From Clostridia bacterium (GTDB lineage Bacteria; Bacillota; Clostridia; Oscillospirales; CAG-272), in assembly GCA_017455185.1 (NCBI GenBank), contig JAFTBN010000058.1, forward strand, positions 1-32,192: a DNA stretch of 32,192 bases, written 5' to 3'. This document shows positions 7,393 to 14,420 of the stretch, piece after piece (the first letter of the stretch is position 1; each line of letters opens with the position of its first letter). A program made the translations under genes and the position numbers. The notes under the pieces were generated by a model. That model was not told the origin of the DNA. It made no database searches and saw only the letters and a program-made list of their open reading frames with translations.

Positions 7393-7662
7393 TCAGCTCA
7401 TGTAATCGATGATACCGACAATGGTCGCATCGACCGGGATCTGGTTTCCTTTTGCATCGGCCGGAAGCGCCAGACGCGCGGAACTGCCGGTTGAAATGAG
7501 GACATATTCCCCGATGCCGGCGCCGGCGGCGTCTACCGCCACAAGGTATTTGTTGGTTTCCTTGCCGTCCTCAATCAAATGGACCTGCATGAATTTGCAG
7601 CCGATCAGGCTTTCAACTTTACGTGTGGAAACAACATTCCCGATTACTTTTCCTATCAGCAT
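7393..7662 (-). CDS. pduN: PduN/EutN/CcmL-type pentameric vertex shell protein
   Basis: This 89-residue BMC-P protein is the full length of the family. It starts MLIGKVIGNVVSTRKVESLIGCKF and ends with PVDATIVGIIDYMS, the usual EutN/CcmL frame of strands. Pentamers of this family close the twelve corners of the polyhedral shell. It is placed between PduL and PduS, as in many BMC operons. Confidence 0.95.
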   Translation of the reverse strand: MLIGKVIGNVVSTRKVESLIGCKFMQVHLIEDGKETNKYLVAVDAAGAGIGEYVLISTGSSARLALPADAKGNQIPVDATIVGIIDYMS

Positions 7663-7685
7663 ATCTTCGATCCCTTTCTTTGGGA

Positions 7686-8381
7686 TTATTTGATCACGGT
7701 AACCCGGCTTCCGTTTCCGATGCCGGCCGCATTTGCGTCGTCGGTGTCCACATGCATCTCAAGACGGAACTTGTCGGACACGCGGATTTGCACGTCGAAC
7801 CAGACGGTGTGCTTGGTCCCGACCACGTCCACGTTGACGTAATCCCCGTCCTTGACGCCGAAATGCTCGCCGTCGGCCGGAGACATGTGGATGTGACGGT
7901 TGGCAATGATGCAACCTTCCTTCAGAGTCACAATCCCTTTCGGACCGACGATGGTCACAGGCGCGGAACCCGAAAGCTTGCCGGATTCACGCACGGGCGG
8001 CTTGACTTTGAGGATGTAGGAGTCGGTGACCGAAATCTCAACCTGGGACTGCTTGCGCAGCGGTCCGAGAACGCGCACGCCTTCAATGGCGCGCATGGAG
8101 GGACCCAGAAGGGTCAGGGTTTCCTTGCAGGCGAACTGCCCGGGCTGGGACAGGTCCTTCAGGGGGGTCAGCTGGTATCCCGGCCCGAACAGGATGTCCA
8201 CGTGTTCCTGGGTCAGGTGAATGTGCCGGTTGGATACGCCGATCGGCACGGTAAAATCATTTGCAGCCTGTGCGGGCGCCGCGGGCGCCTCTTTCTTTGC
8301 GCTGCCGGCCATGGCGGGAATCGACATTTCCGCTAAGGCCTTTTTGACCATTTCTTCAATTTGCTCGTTGGTATAAGCCAT
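7686..8381 (-). CDS. pduL: PduL-type phosphotransacylase with N-terminal encapsulation peptide
   Basis: This 231-residue enzyme swaps acyl-CoA for acyl-phosphate, regenerating CoA inside the shell. Residues 5-20 (NEQIEEMVKKALAEM) form an amphipathic helix of the encapsulation type, followed by an Ala/Pro linker. Two PduL domains follow, each with a His cluster for the two zincs: SNRHIHL near residue 50 and ANRHIHMS near 155. The start at 8381 is chosen because it opens directly into the encapsulation helix and has an AAGGA-type site upstream; a longer reading adds 22 residues unlike the family. The acyl-phosphate product would go to the kinase encoded by the first gene of the operon. Confidence 0.94.
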   Translation of the reverse strand: MAYTNEQIEEMVKKALAEMSIPAMAGSAKKEAPAAPAQAANDFTVPIGVSNRHIHLTQEHVDILFGPGYQLTPLKDLSQPGQFACKETLTLLGPSMRAIEGVRVLGPLRKQSQVEISVTDSYILKVKPPVRESGKLSGSAPVTIVGPKGIVTLKEGCIIANRHIHMSPADGEHFGVKDGDYVNVDVVGTKHTVWFDVQIRVSDKFRLEMHVDTDDANAAGIGNGSRVTVIK

Positions 8382-8677
8382 GAGAAAGGAGTCCTTCTTT
8401 CTTTTGATTGTAACACAGATGTTTCTGAATCTATGGGAATCCGCCATGCCGGAGCCGGCGGGGATATTTCGAAATGCAAGGGGTAGGGAGGAAATGGAAA
8501 CACTTCCACCTTTTTTAGGAAATCTTCTCCTTAACGGAGGGATATTGCCGGTCTTTGAAACAAAAAATCAAAAAACCGGTCACGTTCAATCCTGAGGGAG
8601 GATGAATCCATCCTTCCCTCAAGATTGCGCATTGGCAGAATCTGCCAACTCATAGCGCTTGGAAAGAACCCCGAAGA
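8382..8677 (-). other. 296-base spacer within the BMC operon with two hairpins
   Basis: No gene is seen here. Read on the minus strand, transcripts leaving the shell gene first meet a perfect 8-base-pair palindrome (8632-8648, TTGGCAGAATCTGCCAA). Next comes a stem of 11 pairs with one bulge (8594-8604 with 8609-8620). About 15 bases on there are T-rich runs. A TACAAT -10-like hexamer lies at 8407-8412 without a good -35. The arrangement suits partial termination or mRNA processing that lowers expression of the PduL-to-aldolase part relative to shell genes. Confidence 0.5.
8594..8620 (-). terminator. Intra-operon stem-loop (attenuator or processing site)
   Basis: The arms GAGGGAGGATG (8594-8604) and CATCCTTCCCTC (8609-8620) pair with a single bulge and a 4-base loop. 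In the minus direction the first T-run comes only about 15 bases later, so it is a poor full terminator; partial attenuation or a 3'-end stabiliser for the shell mRNA is more likely. Confidence 0.45.
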
Positions 8678-8950
8678 TTAACCGATCTTAGGCAGAATCT
8701 TCTCAACATCGCTATGCGGTCTAGGAATTACGTGGGTAGCGATGACTTCGCCCAGACGAGCGGCAGCAGCTCCGCCTGCTTCAACAGCAGCCTTGACAGC
8801 GCCAACGTCTCCACGGACCATAACGCTTACCAAACCGGAACCGATCTTCTCAGAGCCGATCAGGACAACGTTCGCGGCTTTTACCATAGCATCGGCAGCT
8901 TCGATCGCTGCGACAAGACCTCTGGTTTCAACCATACCGAGAGCTTCCAT
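8678..8950 (-). CDS. pduA: PduA/PduJ-type hexameric shell protein (copy 1)
   Basis: This 90-residue single-domain BMC-H protein is a canonical PduA/PduJ-like major shell hexamer. It starts [21 protein letters not shown], with pore loop KIGSGLV near residues 36-42 and a typical HVIPRPH ending. It differs from the copy at 9334-9609 at only a handful of residues; the most notable is Val at position 29, where the other copy has Arg at 30. It is the last of four shell genes before the hairpin spacer. Confidence 0.95.
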   Translation of the reverse strand: MEALGMVETRGLVAAIEAADAMVKAANVVLIGSEKIGSGLVSVMVRGDVGAVKAAVEAGGAAAARLGEVIATHVIPRPHSDVEKILPKIG

Positions 8951-9023
8951 TTTGAGTATCCTCCTGTATTATTTTTAAAAATGAATGTGGACAGCCGGAG
9001 CGAAAGGGCAACGGCTGTATTCC

Positions 9024-9311
9024 TCAGGCCTTTTTCTTCGGCCTCAAGAACTTCATGATTTCGGGATGGGGGTTCGCAATGACTTCGGCCAGCTTAACCT
9101 TGCCGACTTTTGCGGCGGCCGCCTTGCCTGCTTCAAGAGCAGCCGAAACGGCCGATACCTCGCCTTCCACTATCACGGTAACCAGTCTACCGCCCAACCG
9201 CTTTTCACAACGCAGGAACGCTACGTCGGCTGCTTTACACATGGCGTCCAGACCCGCTATGGCAGCGACCATAGCCTGGACCTCGAGCAGTGCGATTGCT
9301 TTGTTATCCAT
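9024..9311 (-). CDS. Divergent BMC-H shell protein with altered pore loop
   Basis: This 95-residue single-domain shell protein has the pore-lining loop CEKRLGGRLV in place of the usual SEKIGSGLV. This adds an Arg at the pore edge and another basic residue before it, and the tail ends in a basic RPKKKA. Family folds are otherwise intact (ALLEVQAMVAAIAGLDAM, then AEVIANPHPEI). The changed pore charge suggests different metabolite selectivity, perhaps for phosphorylated or anionic compounds; this is inference. It is flanked by the two near-identical PduA-like copies. Confidence 0.9.
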   Translation of the reverse strand: MDNKAIALLEVQAMVAAIAGLDAMCKAADVAFLRCEKRLGGRLVTVIVEGEVSAVSAALEAGKAAAAKVGKVKLAEVIANPHPEIMKFLRPKKKA

Positions 9312-9333
9312 TTAATTTTTCCGTTATTTACAA

Positions 9334-9609
9334 TTATTTGATTGTCGGAAGAATCTTCTCGACATCATCATGCGGTCTCGGAATGACATGGGTAGCGATG
9401 ACTTCGCCCAGACGGGCAGCAGCCGCACCGCCTGCCTCGACAGCAGACTTGACAGCGCCGACGTCGCCACGGACCATAACGCTTACCAAACCGGAACCGA
9501 TCTTCTCAGAACCGATCAAACGAACATTTGCGGCTTTAACCATAGCATCGGCTGCTTCGATCGCGGCAACCAGACCTCTTGTTTCAACCATACCTAATGC
9601 TTCTAACAT
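9334..9609 (-). CDS. pduA: PduA/PduJ-type hexameric shell protein (copy 2)
   Basis: This 91-residue canonical BMC-H protein starts [20 protein letters not shown] and has pore loop KIGSGLV and ending [18 protein letters not shown]. It is nearly identical to the copy at 8678-8950, with long stretches of identical DNA around the pore-loop codons, which suggests recent duplication or gene conversion. It should form the bulk of the facets together with its twin. Confidence 0.95.
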   Translation of the reverse strand: MLEALGMVETRGLVAAIEAADAMVKAANVRLIGSEKIGSGLVSVMVRGDVGAVKSAVEAGGAAAARLGEVIATHVIPRPHDDVEKILPTIK

Positions 9610-9665
9610 AATTGTATCTCCTTTATTATGTTTTCAAAAAATTGTTTTTTGTTTGGGAACGGCGG

Positions 9666-9983
9666 TCAGATGGTACTGTTTCTTCCCAGCGCGTTCAGAC
9701 GTGCAAACCATTCGATTTCCTCGGACTGGTTCGCGATGATCTTGTGGGTGATGTACATCCCCCGCTTCTTGGCTTCCTCGACTCCTGCCATCGTGGCCGC
9801 TTCCACTGCCGCGACGTCTCCTTCGATCTTGACCACCATGACAAGCGGCACTTCGCATTTTTCCGCGTTGGCCGGTTTGTTCTTGTCGATGGCGACGATT
9901 TCAATCGGAGCTGTCTTGGCGGCTTTGTCTGCCACAACCATGGAGGTTACGAAGCCGAAGCATTCAATCATGCCAAGTGCCAT
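9666..9983 (-). CDS. BMC-H shell protein with an enlarged, cysteine-bearing pore region
   Basis: This 105-residue BMC-domain protein starts MALGMIECFGFVTSMVVADKA. Where PduA has a short GSG pore loop, this one carries a longer stretch (DKNKPANAEKCEVPLVMV), with a Cys and several Lys/Glu. It ends with a C-terminal extension (EWFARLNALGRNSTI). The ATG at 9983 is preferred because GGGGTG lies 6 bases ahead; a GTG at 9992 is possible but has no spacing for a ribosome site. It follows the alcohol dehydrogenase gene by 15 bases. It may be a minor facet protein with a specialised pore, or a site for a metal or Fe-S cluster (inference). Confidence 0.85.
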   Translation of the reverse strand: MALGMIECFGFVTSMVVADKAAKTAPIEIVAIDKNKPANAEKCEVPLVMVVKIEGDVAAVEAATMAGVEEAKKRGMYITHKIIANQSEEIEWFARLNALGRNSTI

Positions 9984-9998
9984 TGCGAGCACCCCGTA

Positions 9999-11207
9999 TC
10001 AGTTGGCGATATAGCAAATCTTGATACCCTGCCGTGCTACGTTGACTTCCATTGCTTCGTTCATCTTGTCGAGCGGGAAGTTGTGGGTGATCAGGTCTTC
10101 AATCGGAATGTTCATTTCCTGGCACTGACGCAGGAACGCCATGGTTACGGGATAGTCCTCGGCGGAATAAGCCCATGAGCCGACCAGATTGATTTCCTTG
10201 TTGCACATTGCAAAGTGCGGGTTGACCTGGTATTCGCCGTTGTTCACGAAGAAGCCCATCTCGCACATACCGCCGCCGCGACGGATGAAGTCGTAAATGT
10301 CGGCAGCCGCGCCCGGAGCTCCGGTGCACTGGTAAGCGAAATCCGCACCCGCGCCGTCGGTCAGGGCCAGAACTTTGGCGACCCGGTCCTTCTTGTCGGT
10401 CATCTCGCGGTAGTTGATGGTGGTCTTCGCACCCAGTTTCTTGGCCATTTCCAGACGCTGGTCGTTGCCGTCCACAGCGATGACGTGGTTGATGCCTGCT
10501 GCACGCAGAACGGCGCACATCATCAATCCGACAGGACCGCATCCCTGGAGCACAACCTTGCTGTTGAAGTTCAGCAGGCCGGTGGCCTGTCCGCGCAGGT
10601 ACGCATGTACGCAAACGCAGGCAACTTCGAGCAGCATTCTCTGGTTGAGGTTCAGGTCATTGACCACGAAATAGGTCGAACCCTTGTCCCGAATCAGCAG
10701 ATGCGTGGAGAACCAGCCGCGGAAGGGGTTCTTCTCATCCAGCGGAACAAGACCGTAAATGCCCTGGTTCCAGCACAGGTTCTTCTGACCCGGATGGTTG
10801 CGGCAGATGAAGCAGGTGTCATCGCTGATGACAGACGTCACAATCTTGTCGCCGACTTTGATCGGGTGACCGGCTGTGTCGCACTTTATGTTCTTGCCGA
10901 GGTAGATGATGGTACCGGTTCCTTCATGTCCCAAAACCAGAGGGCAGAGACCGAAGGGATCGCCTTTCCACTCGTGTACATCCGTGCCGCATACGCCGGC
11001 TCCTTCGACTTTGACCAGGATGTCATCGTCGGTCAGCGCCGGAATCGGATATTCTTTCACAACAAACTTCTTCGGCTCCTGCAGAATCGCGACTTTGCCC
11101 GTTTTGGGAATTTCGCAGCATCCGGAAGAGGAAGAGGCGGAAGAGGAAGCCATTTCACTGAGAATCTTGCGAACGACTTCTTCTACCTGAGAAGCAGAAA
11201 CATCCAT
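9999..11207 (-). CDS. Zinc-dependent alcohol dehydrogenase with encapsulation peptide
   Basis: This 402-residue medium-chain dehydrogenase has the motifs GVCGTDVHEW and LGHEGTG (catalytic zinc ligands), a structural-zinc loop CFICRNHPGQKNLC in which the third of the four Cys is replaced, and Rossmann motif GCGPVGL near residue 225. Residues 3-20 (VSASQVEEVVRKILSEM) form an amphipathic helix like those of PduP and PduL, followed by a Ser-rich linker with a CC pair, so it is probably packed inside the shell. It would reduce lactaldehyde or acetaldehyde to the alcohol, recycling NADH made by PduP. This takes the place of the iron-type PduQ of pdu operons. Confidence 0.9.
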   Translation of the reverse strand: MDVSASQVEEVVRKILSEMASSSASSSSGCCEIPKTGKVAILQEPKKFVVKEYPIPALTDDDILVKVEGAGVCGTDVHEWKGDPFGLCPLVLGHEGTGTIIYLGKNIKCDTAGHPIKVGDKIVTSVISDDTCFICRNHPGQKNLCWNQGIYGLVPLDEKNPFRGWFSTHLLIRDKGSTYFVVNDLNLNQRMLLEVACVCVHAYLRGQATGLLNFNSKVVLQGCGPVGLMMCAVLRAAGINHVIAVDGNDQRLEMAKKLGAKTTINYREMTDKKDRVAKVLALTDGAGADFAYQCTGAPGAAADIYDFIRRGGGMCEMGFFVNNGEYQVNPHFAMCNKEINLVGSWAYSAEDYPVTMAFLRQCQEMNIPIEDLITHNFPLDKMNEAMEVNVARQGIKICYIAN

Positions 11208-11245
11208 TTTTCTATCTTCCTTTCATAATTATTCTTCTTGGGTGA

Positions 11246-12700
11246 TTATACAATCCGGAAATTGTCCACCATGACGCAGCGGCGGCTCCGTGTGAAGCTC
11301 TTGGCCGAGGTCAGTCCTTCGCCTGTCGGACCGGCAATGGTGAAGGTTGCATGTCCTTCGCCGCCGAAACCGATGCCCGCATAGGACGGAGCGTTCTTGA
11401 CGAAGATGGTGGTTTCCACCGCACGGGCGAACCGTGTCAGGTGGTCGATGTTCTTGGAATGCATATGAGCGGTATGACGGTTGCCATGCTCGGCTTTGAC
11501 GGCCAGGTCGATGGCTTCGTCGATGTTCTGGACTCTTACGATGCCCAGAATCGGCATCATCAGTTCGGTCTGAACAAAGGTGTGCTCAAAGGGAACTTCC
11601 GCGATGGCGCAGCGGATTTCGTCTCCGACGTGTACGCCGATCTTTTCAAGCAGAACCTTTGCGTCGCGTCCGACGCAGTCACGGCTGACCGAGGTGCGGG
11701 TTACGCCGTCCTTGCCGACTTTCTTCTCGACCACGATTTCAGCCAGGCGGTCTGCCTGTTCACGGGTCAGCAGATAGCAGCCGTGCTTGAGCATATTGGA
11801 AATCAGTTCGTCCGCGATGTTGGCGAAAGCGAATACTTCCTTTTCGGCGATGCAGGGCAGGTTGTTGTCGAACGTGCATCCGTCGATGATGTCCTTGGCC
11901 GCTTTGGCGATGTCGGCGGTATCGTCCACGATGACGGGAGGATTGCCGGCGCCGGCGCCGATGGCCTTTTTACCCGAACTCAAAACGGCTTTTACCACGC
12001 CGGGACCGCCGGTGCAGCAGAGCATCCGGATAATCGGGCTCTTGAACATGATGTCCGCGGTGTCCAGGGTGGGCTTGACAACCGAGGCAACCAAGATCTT
12101 CGGGCCGCCTGCGTTCGCGCTGGCACGGTTGACCAGGTCAACTGCGTAGTTCGAGGTTGCGATGGCGCCAGGGTGCGGGTTGAAGACCACACCGTCGCCT
12201 GCCGCTACCATTCCGATGCAGTTGCACAGAACGGTTTCGGAGGGGTTGGTGGACGGAGCAATGGCTCCGATGACGCCGAAGGGAGCCATCTCGGTCAGGG
12301 TCAGACCGTAGTCGCCGGTCTTGACTGTGGGAGTGATGTCTTCGGTTCCGGGGGCCTTGTCCGCCAGAAGATGATGCTTAGCGATTTTGTGATCCACACG
12401 GCCCATTTTGGTTTCAGCCACACCGAGAGCCGCCATGATGGGCGCTTCCTCGTGGGTGAGCCGGCGGATTTCCGCGATGATCTTTTCGCGTTCTGCCAAA
12501 GTCATGGAACGAACAGCCTTGTATCCTTCGTTCGCCGCAGCAATTGCATCGTGCATGTCCTCGTAGATGCCGATGAATTTCCGGCCGTTGTACTGGGTGG
12601 CATCCCAGTTGGCGGAAACCTTCGGGGCGCTCGAGTTCATCTGCGCCATAACAGACTGTACGATTTGACTGATTTGGGCGTCAGTCCAATTGATAGCCAT
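11246..12700 (-). CDS. pduP: CoA-acylating aldehyde dehydrogenase, PduP/EutE type
   Basis: This 484-residue enzyme oxidises an aldehyde to acyl-CoA with NAD. Residues 3-21 (INWTDAQISQIVQSVMAQM) form an N-terminal encapsulation helix, followed by a linker to about residue 40. The catalytic thiol is Cys283 in NLPCIAE, and the NAD region includes GAIAPSTNPSET near residue 145. The family's C-terminal half is complete. It is the signature enzyme of BMCs that handle toxic aldehydes. The substrate here should be lactaldehyde or acetaldehyde released by the class II aldolase encoded upstream. Confidence 0.96.
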   Translation of the reverse strand: MAINWTDAQISQIVQSVMAQMNSSAPKVSANWDATQYNGRKFIGIYEDMHDAIAAANEGYKAVRSMTLAEREKIIAEIRRLTHEEAPIMAALGVAETKMGRVDHKIAKHHLLADKAPGTEDITPTVKTGDYGLTLTEMAPFGVIGAIAPSTNPSETVLCNCIGMVAAGDGVVFNPHPGAIATSNYAVDLVNRASANAGGPKILVASVVKPTLDTADIMFKSPIIRMLCCTGGPGVVKAVLSSGKKAIGAGAGNPPVIVDDTADIAKAAKDIIDGCTFDNNLPCIAEKEVFAFANIADELISNMLKHGCYLLTREQADRLAEIVVEKKVGKDGVTRTSVSRDCVGRDAKVLLEKIGVHVGDEIRCAIAEVPFEHTFVQTELMMPILGIVRVQNIDEAIDLAVKAEHGNRHTAHMHSKNIDHLTRFARAVETTIFVKNAPSYAGIGFGGEGHATFTIAGPTGEGLTSAKSFTRSRRCVMVDNFRIV

Positions 12701-12755
12701 GAAATGTACCTTCTTTCTATATTCTACTTGTTGAAAAAAATGAAATTTTTCGTGC

Positions 12756-13493
12756 TTACATCTTATACAGCTCGGCCAGAACCTTCGCGGTCATTTCGTC
12801 GATGACGCGCTGGTGCTCCGGGGAGATGACGGGCGCCTCGACTTTGGCTTCGCTCTTTGCGCATGTGCAGGAGGAATCGGCGCAGGAGCCCGATTCGCAC
12901 TTGACGCCGCGCACCGCGTCGATTCCGGCGCCGATGGCGTTCATGCGGCAGTAGTATTCGCAGGCGTCGATGTTGTCGAACGCATTGTCCAACGTATCGC
13001 CGACGGCAAAAGCGGAATTGCCTCCGAAGAGGAACGCGCACTTGTCGGCCAGGACGTTGCGGAATGTGTCATCGGCGGTGTTGGAGGCCTTGTCGTACGA
13101 ACCGGCGGGAATGACACCCAGATAAACGCGGTTCTCGGGAAGCACGCAGGAGTCCACGGCTACACCCTTGATGGCATAGGCGGTTGCGAACGAAGGCTGG
13201 GCGTGCACGATGGCCCGGATGGAGGGACGCAGGCTGTACATCAGAATGTGCAGCTTGGCCTCGGAGGTGGGTTCATACATGCCGCTTCCGATCTTTTGGC
13301 CCTGCGCGTTGACCTTGACGATCATATCGGGGGTCAGACGGTATTTGCATACGCCGCGGGGCGTTACCAGATATTCGTTGTCGCTGAGCTTGTAGGAGAT
13401 GTTTCCGTGCTTGGCGGCGACGTACTGTTTGTCATACAGCCGATGGGCGGTATCGCACATCGCTTTTTTGATATCGAATTCGGACAGAATCAT
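12756..13493 (-). CDS. Class II aldolase-like protein without zinc ligands (pseudo-aldolase), tagged for the BMC
   Basis: This 245-residue homologue of the fuculose-1-phosphate aldolase (AraD/FucA) family aligns with the gene just upstream but lacks the metal site. The HAH pair is HAQ (His97, Gln99), and the NHG segment is GNS (Asn159 where the partner has His159). Glu78 of the SE motif is kept. The fold signatures GNIS and TPRGV near the N-terminus are intact. Residues 199-211 hold four cysteines (C-x4-C-x4-C-x-C), then a linker and a C-terminal encapsulation helix about 228-244 ending in TAKVLAELYK, the same tag as the active enzyme. It has a full-length frame and a good start, so it is not a decaying gene. 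It may be a scaffold or a structural subunit of mixed tetramers, or have a metal-free role. Confidence 0.85.
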   Translation of the reverse strand: MILSEFDIKKAMCDTAHRLYDKQYVAAKHGNISYKLSDNEYLVTPRGVCKYRLTPDMIVKVNAQGQKIGSGMYEPTSEAKLHILMYSLRPSIRAIVHAQPSFATAYAIKGVAVDSCVLPENRVYLGVIPAGSYDKASNTADDTFRNVLADKCAFLFGGNSAFAVGDTLDNAFDNIDACEYYCRMNAIGAGIDAVRGVKCESGSCADSSCTCAKSEAKVEAPVISPEHQRVIDEMTAKVLAELYKM

Positions 13494-13539
13494 GATTCGT
13501 TATGCAGGAAAACCTGCATCGTCTCCTTTTCCTTATTAT

Positions 13540-14403
13540 TTACTTGTACAGTTCGGCGAGCACTTTGGCGGTTACGCTGTCAATGTAATCCGCGTTCTCC
13601 TCGGTCTTCTTGGAGATGGGACTGTTGACGGTAATGGCCTTGAAATCGCTGTCGTTGGGATCTTCTCTCTTTTCGTCGGCCAGCGGCTTGTAATTGTGCT
13701 TGCAGCGGCAGTTCTCGGTCCCGAGATTCTTGCATTTTGCGCAGCCGGGATGACGGCCGGGAACCTGAAACTTCTTGCGCAGCTCAAGCAGCTTCTCAAT
13801 CTCTTCGCAGGACAGTTCCTGATCTCCGCCCAGTTGCTTGGCCATCAGGGTGACCTTGGCGTAGAATTCGAGCGTCTCCATGTTGAAATACGCCTTTTCC
13901 AGGGTCGCGCCTACGGTAACGGCGCCATGGTTGGCCAGAAGGAAGGCGTCATGGTCCTGCAGGTAGGGCATCATGGAGTTCGGCAGCTCGTCGGTGGAGG
14001 GGGTTCCGTAATCACAGGTCGGAACGGCACCCAGGAACAGGGAAGCTTCCGCCATGTTGTAGCGGTCAAGCGGAACGTGCGCCACGGCAAAAGCGGTAGC
14101 CGTCGGAGGATGTGCGTGCACAACCGCGCGTACGTCTTCGCGCTGCTCGTAAACCTTCAGGTGTACCTTGAATTCGGAAGAAGGTTTGCAGCGGCAGTTT
14201 TCCAGCAATTTGCCCTGCGCGTCTACGTGGCAGATCATATCGGGTGTCATATAGCCCTTCGATACGCCGGTCGGGGTGCAGTAAAACTCGTTGGGGCCGA
14301 CTTTGACCGAAATATTTCCGTCGTTGGCGGCAACGAATCCGTTCTGATAGATCCTTTTTCCGATCTCGCAGATTTCTTTTTTGATTTCGTAAGCGGATTG
14401 CAT
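13540..14403 (-). CDS. Class II sugar-phosphate aldolase (fuculose-1-phosphate type) with C-terminal BMC tag
   Basis: This 287-residue enzyme should cleave a ketose 1-phosphate into DHAP and an aldehyde. The zinc ligands of the AraD/FucA family are all seen: His96 and His98 in VVHAHPP, and His159 in LLANHGAVTVG. Catalytic Glu77 is in SSEFKVH. The N-terminal phosphate motifs GNIS and TPTGVSKG are present. After the catalytic domain come four cysteines at 221, 224, 232 and 234 (C-x2-C-x7-C-x-C), a charged linker, and an amphipathic encapsulation helix at 271-287 ending TAKVLAELYK. A substrate of fuculose- or rhamnulose-1-phosphate (lactaldehyde product) or 5-deoxyribulose-1-phosphate (acetaldehyde product) fits the downstream enzymes. 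The sequence cannot decide among these. Confidence 0.9.
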   Translation of the reverse strand: MQSAYEIKKEICEIGKRIYQNGFVAANDGNISVKVGPNEFYCTPTGVSKGYMTPDMICHVDAQGKLLENCRCKPSSEFKVHLKVYEQREDVRAVVHAHPPTATAFAVAHVPLDRYNMAEASLFLGAVPTCDYGTPSTDELPNSMMPYLQDHDAFLLANHGAVTVGATLEKAYFNMETLEFYAKVTLMAKQLGGDQELSCEEIEKLLELRKKFQVPGRHPGCAKCKNLGTENCRCKHNYKPLADEKREDPNDSDFKAITVNSPISKKTEENADYIDSVTAKVLAELYK

Positions 14404-14420
14404 GGGAAATTCCTTCTTTA

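Noticed and set aside
8488-8520. Rightward terminator-like TGGAA/TTCCA stem with T-run
   Set aside because: The stem is only about five pairs and no rightward gene precedes it.
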